Shown here piece after piece: positions 18,140-26,876 of a stretch of 64,000 nucleotides of DNA. The notes beneath the pieces were generated by a model. The model saw only the letters and a program-made list of their open reading frames with translations. It ran no database searches and was not told the origin of the DNA. Origin of the DNA: Clostridiales bacterium (GTDB lineage Bacteria > Bacillota > Clostridia > Lachnospirales > Cellulosilyticaceae). Every line of letters begins with the position of its first letter. Positions within the stretch are counted from its first letter, which is position 1. The position numbers were made by a program, and so were the translations under genes. The stretch spans positions 43,702 to 107,701 of the forward strand of contig DYCF01000001.1 of the NCBI GenBank assembly GCA_019418225.1, read 5' to 3'.

Positions 18140-19198
18140 ATGAAAAATATATTAGTAACAGGTGGCGCAGGATTTATTGGAAGTAACTTTGTAAAATATA
18201 TGTTAGAAACTTATGAGTACAACATTATTAATATCGATAGCCTTACATATGCAGGAAACTTAGAGAACTTAAAAGAGGTAGAAAATAACCCTCATTATAC
18301 ATTTGTAAAAGGTGATATTAGAGACCGTGAAATCTTAGATGCAATCTTCAAGGAACACAACATTGATACAGTTGTAAATTTTGCAGCAGAATCACATGTT
18401 GACCGCAGTATTGAAGACCCAGAGTTATTCCTTAGTACAAATATATTAGGGACACAAGCGTTATTAGATACAGCTAAAAAATACTGGAAAGTAAATCCTG
18501 AAGATAAACACTGCCGTTTATTCAAAGAAGGCGTGAAGTATCTTCAAGTATCAACAGATGAAGTTTATGGTACATTAGGCAAAGAAGGCATGTTTACAGA
18601 AACAACGCCACTTGCACCAAATAGTCCATACTCAGTATCAAAAACTGGTGCAGACCTTATCGTAAGAGCTTATCATGAAACATTTGGTATGCCTATCAAT
18701 ATTACAAGATGTTCAAATAACTATGGGCCATACCAATTCCCAGAAAAGCTTATCCCACTTATGATTAATAACTGCCTTAAGAATAGGGAATTACCAGTAT
18801 ATGGTGATGGCATGCAAATCCGCGATTGGCTCCATGTAAAAGATCACTGCACAGGTATCAGCACAGTGCTTCATAAAGGAAAAGTTGGCGAAGTCTATAA
18901 CATTGGTGGCAATAATGAAAAGGCAAATATTGAGATCGTTAAACTGATTATTGCAAACTTAGGGAAGTCAGAAGAACTTATTAAATATGTTCAAGATAGA
19001 CCAGGACATGATAGAAGATATGCTATTGATAATACAAAAATCACTACAGAATTAGGCTGGAGCCCAAGTTATACATTTGAACAAGGGATTAAAGAAACAA
19101 TTGAGTGGTATTTAGCTAATGAAGAATGGATGAATAAAATCGTGAGTGGTGATTATATGAAATACTATGAAGAGATGTATAGTGAGGTAGAAAAATAA
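18140..19198 (+). CDS. rmlB: dTDP-glucose 4,6-dehydratase, copy 2
   Basis: This full-length RmlB (352 residues) has GGAGFIGSNF, FAAESHVDRSIEDPE, STDEVYGTLG, YSVSK and YGPYQFPEKLIPL. It differs from copy 1 in the substrate-loop region (copy 1 has YGPCQHNEKLMPL) and keeps the C-terminal helix (EWMNKIVSGDYMKYYEEMY) that copy 1 lacks. An AGGAGG ribosome binding site precedes the ATG. The product dTDP-4-keto-6-deoxyglucose goes on to RmlC (34.4 kb) and RmlD (30.1 kb). Confidence 0.95.
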   Translation: MKNILVTGGAGFIGSNFVKYMLETYEYNIINIDSLTYAGNLENLKEVENNPHYTFVKGDIRDREILDAIFKEHNIDTVVNFAAESHVDRSIEDPELFLSTNILGTQALLDTAKKYWKVNPEDKHCRLFKEGVKYLQVSTDEVYGTLGKEGMFTETTPLAPNSPYSVSKTGADLIVRAYHETFGMPINITRCSNNYGPYQFPEKLIPLMINNCLKNRELPVYGDGMQIRDWLHVKDHCTGISTVLHKGKVGEVYNIGGNNEKANIEIVKLIIANLGKSEELIKYVQDRPGHDRRYAIDNTKITTELGWSPSYTFEQGIKETIEWYLANEEWMNKIVSGDYMKYYEEMYSEVEK

Positions 19199-19268
19199 AT
19201 GCATATCATATAGAAATATTAATCCCTCATATTTAATGTGGAAATTGATAAGGGAGAGATCAGATATT

Positions 19269-20642
19269 ATGAAAAAGCCTTTAATAAAAAGGATATTGAT
19301 GGGATTAGCAATTATTATTGCTAATCTCCTTATATTGTGTTACACAATGCCTGAAGGCAGACAGGATTTAAAGTTACAGTACAAAGTCACAGCTAATCAA
19401 GAAACAACATATCAACTATTTTACAGTGAGGATGGTGTATTTGGACAGTATGTGGAGGATCAATCCTATAAAAGTGCAAATAAAGAAGTTACACTGACTT
19501 ATCATTTACCAAAGACAGTACAACACATCAGATTAGACTTAGGTGAGACAGCAGCAGATATAAAACTCTCTCAATTAGAGCTAAGTTACTACAATCAAAA
19601 GATAGATATTACAGATCTAATCGGTACAAGTAATAAAGAGGAAATGCATGATATCAGTGTTTTACAAGAAGACGAAGATGGATATTCTATTATTTCTCAA
19701 GGAATTGACCCGTTTATAACTATTCATTTAAATGATATACAAGCTAGTATTATTGAAAAAGGAAATCATTTTATTAGTTGGATGTGCAAAGGTATACTTT
19801 TCCTAATATTTAATATAATAGTGCTCATAGTATATAAAAAGCGACGTATGATTAATGAATTAAGTGGAGAAGTATATAGAAGCAGAACGCTTATATGGAA
19901 TTTAGCAAAAAATGATTTTAAAACCAAATATGCGGGATCATATTTAGGCATTACTTGGGCATTCGTACAGCCAATTGTTACGGTATTAGTCTATTGGTTC
20001 GTATTTCAAGTAGGGTTTAGGTCAGGGGATGTAGGAAACTTTCCTTTTGTACTCTGGTTAGTTACGGGTATTGTTCCATGGTTCTTCTTTTCAGATGCAC
20101 TTACTAATGCAACCAATAGTATGCTGGAGTATAGCTATTTAGTAAAAAAGGTAGTTTTTAAAATTAGTATATTACCTATAGTGAAGATTATATCAGCGTT
20201 ATTTGTTCATGCCTTCTTTGTCTGTTTTACAATATTCCTATTCATTCTTTATGGTTATAAACCTGATATTTATACTATACAGGTTATTTATTATACAGTA
20301 TGTATGTTTGTATTTGTATTAGGAATTTCTTATGCGACATGTGCCATTGTAATTTTCTTTAAGGATTTAGGACAAATCATTAATATATTTTTACAAGTAG
20401 GAATGTGGATGACACCTATTATGTGGAAATATGATATGGTATCAGAACAGTATCAATGGATTTTGAAATTAAATCCAATGTATTACATAGTAGAAGGGTA
20501 TAGAGATTCCCTTATTTATCATGTAGGATTCTGGCATCGATTTAATCAGACAATTTATTTCTGGATTGTAGCACTAGGATTATTTGCTATAGGTGCAGTT
20601 ATTTTTAAAAGGTTAAAAGTACATTTTGCAGACGTATTATAG
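19269..20642 (+). CDS. wzm: ABC-2 glycan exporter permease with N-terminal extracytoplasmic domain, cassette 2
   Basis: This 457-residue protein has its canonical Wzm part (WNLAKNDFKTKYAGSYLGITW, then six hydrophobic segments) only from about residue 207. Before it come a membrane segment (residues 8-27), about 135 residues of predicted beta-rich extracytoplasmic sequence (starting after YTMPEGRQDL) and a second membrane segment (167-192). Usual Wzm proteins are ~260 residues, so the N-terminal module is an addition. It might contact the exported chain or the wall, which is inference. ATG 19269 follows AGGGAGAG. It pairs with the Wzt 15 nt downstream. Confidence 0.88.
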   Translation: MKKPLIKRILMGLAIIIANLLILCYTMPEGRQDLKLQYKVTANQETTYQLFYSEDGVFGQYVEDQSYKSANKEVTLTYHLPKTVQHIRLDLGETAADIKLSQLELSYYNQKIDITDLIGTSNKEEMHDISVLQEDEDGYSIISQGIDPFITIHLNDIQASIIEKGNHFISWMCKGILFLIFNIIVLIVYKKRRMINELSGEVYRSRTLIWNLAKNDFKTKYAGSYLGITWAFVQPIVTVLVYWFVFQVGFRSGDVGNFPFVLWLVTGIVPWFFFSDALTNATNSMLEYSYLVKKVVFKISILPIVKIISALFVHAFFVCFTIFLFILYGYKPDIYTIQVIYYTVCMFVFVLGISYATCAIVIFFKDLGQIINIFLQVGMWMTPIMWKYDMVSEQYQWILKLNPMYYIVEGYRDSLIYHVGFWHRFNQTIYFWIVALGLFAIGAVIFKRLKVHFADVL

Positions 20643-20657
20643 AAAGGGATAAGGCGT

Positions 20658-21878
20658 ATGGAAGATATAGCAGTAAAAGTTGAGAGGTTGAGTAAATTAT
20701 ACAAACTTTACGATAATCCCATAGATAGACTTAAAGAATCACTAAGCTTATCTAAGAAAATATATTTTAAAGAGCATTATGCTTTAAAAAATATAAGCTT
20801 TGAAGTTAAAAAAGGTGACGCTGTAGGTATATTAGGTAAAAATGGTTCTGGTAAATCAACCTTATTAAAGATTCTAACAGGTGTTTTAAATGAAACAGAA
20901 GGATCAAAGGTTGTTAATGGGAAGATTTCTGCAATCTTGGAATTAGGAGCAGGATTTAATCCTGAATATACAGGTATAGAAAACGTATATTTAAATGGAA
21001 CAATGATGGGATATACAAGAGAGGAAATGGATCAGAGGATTCCTAGAATCATAGATTTTGCAGATATAGGTGAATTTATCAATCAACCTGTAAAAACATA
21101 TTCTAGTGGTATGTTTGCGAGACTTGCCTTTGCAGTAGCTATTAATGTAGAACCAGATATCTTAATTGTAGATGAAGCATTAGCCGTTGGAGATACTAGA
21201 TTTCAAATGAAATGCATAGAAAAGATGAAGAGTCTGAAGGAAAGTAATACAACTATTTTATTTGTATCTCATGCTATAGAACAAGTTAAAAGATTTTGTA
21301 ATGAAGCCATATGGATTGACGGTGGAGAAATAAAACAAACTGGGCCAGCTAGTGAAGTGTGTGATATATATGAATCCTTTATGCGAAATGGTGAGGCTAA
21401 ACAAGAAATAGAAATGGAAGAAAAACAAGCTGAACATATCCAGGAAGAAGAAGCTGAAATTATTAGACCTAATGCAGATATATTAGCATCAATCACGGCA
21501 GTGGAATTAAGTAAAGATAAGCTAAAAACTTTTGACTCACTAGAAGTGAATGTAACATATGAAGTTTATGAAGAGAGAGTAGATGGATTCTTATTAGGTG
21601 TAGCCATATATACACCTGATAGAAACTATATATTTGGGCCTAATACTCACTTAGATAAAATATCAGTTCCTAATATAATGGGAAGACATAAAGTGAAGTA
21701 TAAGATACCTAAGATAACATTATTAGGTGGCATTTACAATATTGATGTAGGTATATTTAATAATGAAGGGATAGTTAATTTAGATTATAAGAGTGATATC
21801 AAATCATTTACGATTACCAATGAATATTTTACAGAAGGGCAAGTATATATTGAACATAACTGGGAGGTGATTAAATGA
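20658..21878 (+). CDS. wzt: ABC glycan exporter ATPase with C-terminal carbohydrate-binding domain, cassette 2
   Basis: This 406-residue Wzt has an NBD with Walker A (GKNGSGKST, residues 60-68), signature YSSGMFARL and Walker B ILIVDEALAVGD. An acidic linker follows (MEEKQAEHIQEEEAEI), then a ~125-residue Wzt_C beta-sandwich (YEVYEERVDGFLLGVAIYT, FGPNTHLD, LLGGIYNIDVGIF). In E. coli O8/O9a and Klebsiella O12 this domain recognises the capped non-reducing end and so licenses export. The next gene, overlapping by 4 nt, is a methyltransferase, which fits such a cap-dependent system. Confidence 0.93.
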   Translation: MEDIAVKVERLSKLYKLYDNPIDRLKESLSLSKKIYFKEHYALKNISFEVKKGDAVGILGKNGSGKSTLLKILTGVLNETEGSKVVNGKISAILELGAGFNPEYTGIENVYLNGTMMGYTREEMDQRIPRIIDFADIGEFINQPVKTYSSGMFARLAFAVAINVEPDILIVDEALAVGDTRFQMKCIEKMKSLKESNTTILFVSHAIEQVKRFCNEAIWIDGGEIKQTGPASEVCDIYESFMRNGEAKQEIEMEEKQAEHIQEEEAEIIRPNADILASITAVELSKDKLKTFDSLEVNVTYEVYEERVDGFLLGVAIYTPDRNYIFGPNTHLDKISVPNIMGRHKVKYKIPKITLLGGIYNIDVGIFNNEGIVNLDYKSDIKSFTITNEYFTEGQVYIEHNWEVIK

Positions 21879-23284
21879 TAGAAGTATTATTTGATCAGTA
21901 CCAAAGATATAAGAAAACACAAGAAATTATTAATGAGCTAAGAAATAAGGAAGAAAAATTTAATATCCTGGAAGTGGGAGCAAATGAACATAAAAATTTA
22001 GAAAAGTTCTTACCAAGTGATAAAATTACATACTTAGATATTCAGCTAGATGAAGAGTTTCAAAATGATCCTCAATATATACTTGGCGATGCAACTCAAA
22101 TGAATTTAGAGGATAATAGTTATGATTTTATTGTAGCGCTAGATGTATTTGAACATATTCCTTCTGAAAGAAGAAAAAATTTTATTGATGAGATAAACAG
22201 GGTAGCAAAAAAAGGTTTCATATTAATGGGGCCTTTTGATACAGCTGGGGTAGCAGATGCTGAGAGAAATATAAATGCATTTTTTAAAGGACTAGTAGGC
22301 AATGATCATCCATGGCTTGTAGAACATATTCAAAACGGATTACCTAACTGGAAACAAACATTAGAGTATTTAGAAGAGAAAAATATCAAATATACATGCC
22401 TTGAACATGGTTCTATAAATATATGGGAAAATTTAATGCGTTATCATTTCTTATCTGTGTACAGCAGTGCAGTATTAGCAGAAGTTAATGTAATCAATCA
22501 GTTCTATAATGAAAAAGTATATCCAAGTGATACAGAGGGAAGATGTTATAGAAAAATTATAGTAGGAGTTAAGCAAGGCATACAGCAGTTGACTCAGAAA
22601 GAAAAAGCTAAACAAAATGATTTAGCAGAATTCAATTTACTTGAAGCTGAGTTTTATAAAAAATTATGTACTGCATATGCAAATAGTGAAATCCTTGAGT
22701 TAAAAGATAATCATATCCATAACTTGGAACAAGTTATTGGAATTAAGGAATCTCAAGTTAGAGAGTTAGAACAAATTATGCTGTTAAAGGATAATCATAT
22801 AAGTAACATAGAGAAAAACCTTCAAATTAAGGAAAAGCAGATTGAGAATATAGAGGAGATGCTTCAATTAAAGGATAATCATATAAATAATATTGAAGCA
22901 ATTATTAAAGATAAAGATGTTTATATAGAAAGTATAGAAGTATCTATTAAGGAGAAAGAGCAGCACATTCGTGAGACAGAGCAAGTTATTAAAGATAAAG
23001 ATAATCATATCAGAAATATTGAAGATATAGTAAGACAAGACAAAAAAGAGCTACAGTTAAAAGATAATCACATCAAGAATATTGAAAGTATGGTAAAACA
23101 AGAAAAAGTAGAAATGCAGTTAAAGGATAACCATATAGATAATATTAGTATTGAAAATAAAGCATTGATTAATAAGATAGAAGACTTACAGCGCACACAA
23201 GATGAATATAAAAAAGAATTGGATTATGTATACAGTACATTAATGGGGAAGGTATTGAAAAAGCTAATGAATAGGAAGAGATAA
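21875..23284 (+). CDS. Methyltransferase with long C-terminal coiled coil, candidate WbdD-like chain terminator
   Basis: This 469-residue protein has an N-terminal class I SAM methyltransferase (about residues 1-200; ILEVGANEHKN, ILGDATQMNLEDNSYDFIVA, LDVFEHIP). From residue 276 to about 425 lies a near-perfect coiled coil built from 14-residue units such as LKDNHINNIEAIIK. Seven 14-residue units and two 21-residue units (start residues 276 to 395) precede a final LKDNHI at 416. The C-terminus is basic (KVLKKLMNRKR). In E. coli O9a, WbdD caps the chain by methylation/phosphorylation and its coiled coil sets chain length. Here no kinase domain is seen. The ATG overlaps the wzt stop, with GGAGGTGA upstream. 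Its role as terminator and ruler is inferred from architecture and context. Confidence 0.82.
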   Translation: MIEVLFDQYQRYKKTQEIINELRNKEEKFNILEVGANEHKNLEKFLPSDKITYLDIQLDEEFQNDPQYILGDATQMNLEDNSYDFIVALDVFEHIPSERRKNFIDEINRVAKKGFILMGPFDTAGVADAERNINAFFKGLVGNDHPWLVEHIQNGLPNWKQTLEYLEEKNIKYTCLEHGSINIWENLMRYHFLSVYSSAVLAEVNVINQFYNEKVYPSDTEGRCYRKIIVGVKQGIQQLTQKEKAKQNDLAEFNLLEAEFYKKLCTAYANSEILELKDNHIHNLEQVIGIKESQVRELEQIMLLKDNHISNIEKNLQIKEKQIENIEEMLQLKDNHINNIEAIIKDKDVYIESIEVSIKEKEQHIRETEQVIKDKDNHIRNIEDIVRQDKKELQLKDNHIKNIESMVKQEKVEMQLKDNHIDNISIENKALINKIEDLQRTQDEYKKELDYVYSTLMGKVLKKLMNRKR

Positions 23285-23295
23285 GGATTATATTT

Positions 23296-25746
23296 ATGGA
23301 TAAGTTTAATGGCAAATATAATATTGATGAAGTAGTAATAAGCACGGGAAATAAGATAGTAGTCAGTGGTTGGATTTTATGTGATACAGACTATGATTTA
23401 AGAATGGTCTTAGGAGCAGGACAAAAAATAAGTATTAACAAAAAGAATGTAGAACGTATTGATGTACAGCGTACTATGCACACAGATGAAGTAAACTGTG
23501 GATTTAAAGATGAAATTACAGTTCAAGGCATGGACTTTGAAGAAGTGGAAATACAAATCTTATATAAAGGTGAATGGCAGACTTTATATAAAAAAGATAT
23601 TGTAGCTTTAATGCAAGAAAGTGATTTTATCATACATCATATAGACAGTACCATTTTACATAAAGATAAAGTAGTGATACAAGGATGGGCATTTTCTAAA
23701 CATGGTGATGTGCCCCAAATAAAGGTACCTCAAAGTAAAGGATATAAGATAGATTTTAAAGAACGCCAAGATGTATATAATGCATATCATACGATGTTAA
23801 ATCACAATAATGTAGGTTTTGAAATAGTCATTACAGGTGATTTAAGAAGTTTGATGGACATAGAGTATAGCATTAACAATTATGTGGTAAAAGATAGCAT
23901 TAATGTTGGAAGCCTAAAAAAGCAAAGAAATAAGGAAAGATTAAATAAGATATGTACATTAATTAAGCTGGCTAATCTAGATAAAGTAAAGAAGGCAATA
24001 GCATATTTTAGAACTAATGGATTAAAGAAACTTATTGAAAAGTTAAATGGTGTTTTAAAAGAAAATTCAGGATACACAAAATGGATTGCAAAGCAGCTGC
24101 CTACGTTAAGTGAGTTAGAAGAGCAGCGACAACACAAGTTTGCATATGAACCACTTATCAGCATTGTTGTACCCACTTATAATACACCTAAGCATTTTCT
24201 AACTGAGATGATTGATTCGGTGTTAGCACAGTCTTATAGTAATTGGGAACTATGCATAGCAGATGGAAATAGCCAGACGGCAGATACGATTAAGCTTTTA
24301 AAAGAATATGTACAAAAGGATAAACGTATTAAAGTAAGCTTCTTGGAAGAGAACTTAGGGATTTCAGGTAATACTAATGCATGCTTGGAATTAGCTGCCG
24401 GAGAGTATATTGGATTATTTGATCATGATGATTTATTAACTCCAAATGCACTATATGAAGTAGTTAAAGTTTTAAATGAAGACAAAAGTTTAGATTTTAT
24501 ATATAGTGATGAAGATAAAACGGATGAAGAAGGCAAAGAATTCTTTGATCCACACTTTAAGCCGGATTGGTCTCCAGATACGCTAAGAAGTTACAACTAT
24601 ATTTGCCACTTTACGGTTTTTAGAAGAAACTTGCTTGAGAAGGTAGGCGGATTTAATAAAGAGTTTGATGGCAGCCAAGATTATGATTTATTCTTAAGAC
24701 TTACAGAAGCGACTTCAAGAATTTATCATATTTCGAAGATTTTATATCACTGGCGTGTACATAGAAATTCTACAGCAGCTAATTTAGATGCAAAAGAATA
24801 TACAGTAGATGCAGCAAGAAGAGCCTTACAAGCACATTTAAACCGTCAAGGAATAAATGGAAAAATTGAACCTGGTTTAATAAGAGGAACACATCGTGTT
24901 AATTATGAGATTAAGGGTAATCCTAAGGTATCTATTATAATTCCAACTAAGGATCATATAGATGATTTAAGCCAATGCATAAATTCTATTAAGCAATCTA
25001 CATATTCAAATTATGAAATAATCATTGTAGAAAATAATAGTACGGAAGAGTCTACTTTTAAGTATTATGAAGAACTTAAAAAAGAAAATAACATAAAAGT
25101 TGTAGTATGGAAGGATGAATTTAACTATTCAGCAATTAATAATTACGGAATACAGTTTGCAGAAGGTGAATATATCATTTTATTAAACAATGATATAGAG
25201 ATACTTACAGCAAATTGGATTGAAGAAATGCTCATGCATTGTCAGAGAAAAGAAGTTGGCATAGTGGGCGCAAAACTTTACTACCCAGATGACACAATTC
25301 AGCATGCAGGTGTAATCATTGGTATCGGTGGTGTAGCAGGACATTCTCATAAATATTTCGAAAGAGAAGATAATGGTTACTTTAGCAGACTAAAAATCAT
25401 ACAAAACCTTAGTGCAGTCACAGCAGCTTGTTTAATGGTAAGGAAAGATGTCTTTGATAGTGTAAATGGTTTAGATGAAGCCTTTAAAGTAGCCTTTAAT
25501 GATGTGGACTTTTGCTTAAGAGTAAGGGAAGAAGATAAATTAGTTATTTTTACACCTTATGTAGAAGCATATCACCATGAATCAAAATCAAGAGGTACAG
25601 AAGATACTCCTGAGAAAGTAGAACGTTTCCAAGGAGAGGTTAAACGATTTTATGCTAGGTGGGGAGAGTACAGGAAGGATCCGTATTATAATAAAAATTT
25701 AACGTTAGATAAAGAAGACTTTACTATATGTAGTAGTGAGCGATAA
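23296..25746 (+). CDS. Dual-domain GT2 glycosyltransferase (rhamnan-type synthase)
   Basis: This 816-residue cytoplasmic protein has two related ~95-residue beta modules (about 1-200, each with a V-x-GW motif and a later GF motif). Two complete GT-A domains follow: GT2-1 from residue 286 (ISIVVPTYNTPKH, LFDHDD, YSDEDK) and GT2-2 from residue 543 (SIIIPTKDHIDDL, LLNNDIEIL, AFNDVDFCLRV). Tandem GT2 proteins build polyrhamnan or other homopolymers with alternating linkages. In Geobacillus WsaE a methyltransferase is fused to two GTs, whereas here the methyltransferase is the separate upstream gene, 11 nt away. The sugar specificity is not proven; rhamnose is suggested by the rml genes. Confidence 0.86.
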   Translation: MDKFNGKYNIDEVVISTGNKIVVSGWILCDTDYDLRMVLGAGQKISINKKNVERIDVQRTMHTDEVNCGFKDEITVQGMDFEEVEIQILYKGEWQTLYKKDIVALMQESDFIIHHIDSTILHKDKVVIQGWAFSKHGDVPQIKVPQSKGYKIDFKERQDVYNAYHTMLNHNNVGFEIVITGDLRSLMDIEYSINNYVVKDSINVGSLKKQRNKERLNKICTLIKLANLDKVKKAIAYFRTNGLKKLIEKLNGVLKENSGYTKWIAKQLPTLSELEEQRQHKFAYEPLISIVVPTYNTPKHFLTEMIDSVLAQSYSNWELCIADGNSQTADTIKLLKEYVQKDKRIKVSFLEENLGISGNTNACLELAAGEYIGLFDHDDLLTPNALYEVVKVLNEDKSLDFIYSDEDKTDEEGKEFFDPHFKPDWSPDTLRSYNYICHFTVFRRNLLEKVGGFNKEFDGSQDYDLFLRLTEATSRIYHISKILYHWRVHRNSTAANLDAKEYTVDAARRALQAHLNRQGINGKIEPGLIRGTHRVNYEIKGNPKVSIIIPTKDHIDDLSQCINSIKQSTYSNYEIIIVENNSTEESTFKYYEELKKENNIKVVVWKDEFNYSAINNYGIQFAEGEYIILLNNDIEILTANWIEEMLMHCQRKEVGIVGAKLYYPDDTIQHAGVIIGIGGVAGHSHKYFEREDNGYFSRLKIIQNLSAVTAACLMVRKDVFDSVNGLDEAFKVAFNDVDFCLRVREEDKLVIFTPYVEAYHHESKSRGTEDTPEKVERFQGEVKRFYARWGEYRKDPYYNKNLTLDKEDFTICSSER

Positions 25747-25842
25747 GAGGGGTAAAAGATTAAGGGATATAGAAAGTAGAGTAGGTATATTAGATTTAAA
25801 ATAAAGTATAAAAACAAGAGATAGGATATTATAGGAGGAAAA

Positions 25843-26814
25843 ATGAAAAGGATTAAGACAATATGGTTGGTAATTCCTTGCTACAATGAAGAAGCAGTAT
25901 TGCCAGAAACAGCTAAACAGTTATATACAATAATGAGTGATTTAATTAATAGAAAAAAAATATCATCAGATAGTAAAGTGACATTTGTAAATGATGGTTC
26001 AAAGGATAAGACTTGGGAGATAATAAGTAACTTACATAGTGATAATAAGCTCTTCTCTGGTATTAACCTAGCACATAATAGAGGTCATCAGAATGCTTTA
26101 CTAGCGGGATTAATGGTAGCAAAGGAATATGCGGATGCAGTGATTTCTTTAGATGCAGATTTACAAGATGATGTGAATGTAATTGAAAAATTTATTGATA
26201 AATATTATGAAGGATGTGACATTGTATACGGCGTAAGGTCTTCAAGACAGACAGATACATCGTTTAAACGTATTACAGCACAAGGTTTTTATAAATTTAT
26301 GCAATTTATGGGCGTAGATATTATATCAGATCATGCAGATTATCGTTTGATGAGTAAAGTGGCATTAGAGGGGCTAGAAAAATTTAAAGAGGTTAATCTC
26401 TTTTTAAGAGGAATAGTACCAATGATAGGATATAAAACAGATATTGTTACATATGAGAGACATGAGAGATTTGCAGGTGAATCAAAGTATCCATTAAAAA
26501 AGATGCTCTCATTTGCAATAGATGGTATTACGTCATTAAGTATAAAGCCTATTAGAATGATTACTTCATTGGGAGTTACTATATTTACAGTAAGTATATT
26601 GATGCTTATTTACTTTATAATAATCTATTTATTCGGTCATACAGTTCAAGGTTGGACAACAATTGTTACATCTGTATGGGCTATTGGAGGGTTACAATTA
26701 TTAGCCATTGGCATAATTGGAGAGTACGTAGGGAAAGTGTATTTAGAGACTAAAGCAAGACCAAGGTATATTATATGGGAAGTGTTAAATACGAATGATG
26801 ATATTAACTTATAG
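25843..26814 (+). CDS. gtrB: Polyprenyl-phosphate glycosyltransferase (GtrB/DPM1-like)
   Basis: This 323-residue GT2 has WLVIPCYNEEAVLP, FVNDGSKDKTW, the catalytic SLDADLQDD and RNRGHQNALLAG-like sequence (AHNRGHQNALLAG). Two C-terminal membrane segments (about 235-295) are typical of GtrB. It should charge undecaprenyl phosphate with one sugar. The GtrA-like flippase at 29.6 kb and the two GT-C-like membrane proteins between them complete a module that decorates a polymer on the outer face. AGGAGG precedes the ATG. Confidence 0.88.
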   Translation: MKRIKTIWLVIPCYNEEAVLPETAKQLYTIMSDLINRKKISSDSKVTFVNDGSKDKTWEIISNLHSDNKLFSGINLAHNRGHQNALLAGLMVAKEYADAVISLDADLQDDVNVIEKFIDKYYEGCDIVYGVRSSRQTDTSFKRITAQGFYKFMQFMGVDIISDHADYRLMSKVALEGLEKFKEVNLFLRGIVPMIGYKTDIVTYERHERFAGESKYPLKKMLSFAIDGITSLSIKPIRMITSLGVTIFTVSILMLIYFIIIYLFGHTVQGWTTIVTSVWAIGGLQLLAIGIIGEYVGKVYLETKARPRYIIWEVLNTNDDINL

Positions 26815-26876
26815 TAGACGTTAGCCGTTTCTTTTTCGTATGAAATTCAAAAACAAACAGGCAGAGGAGAATATTA

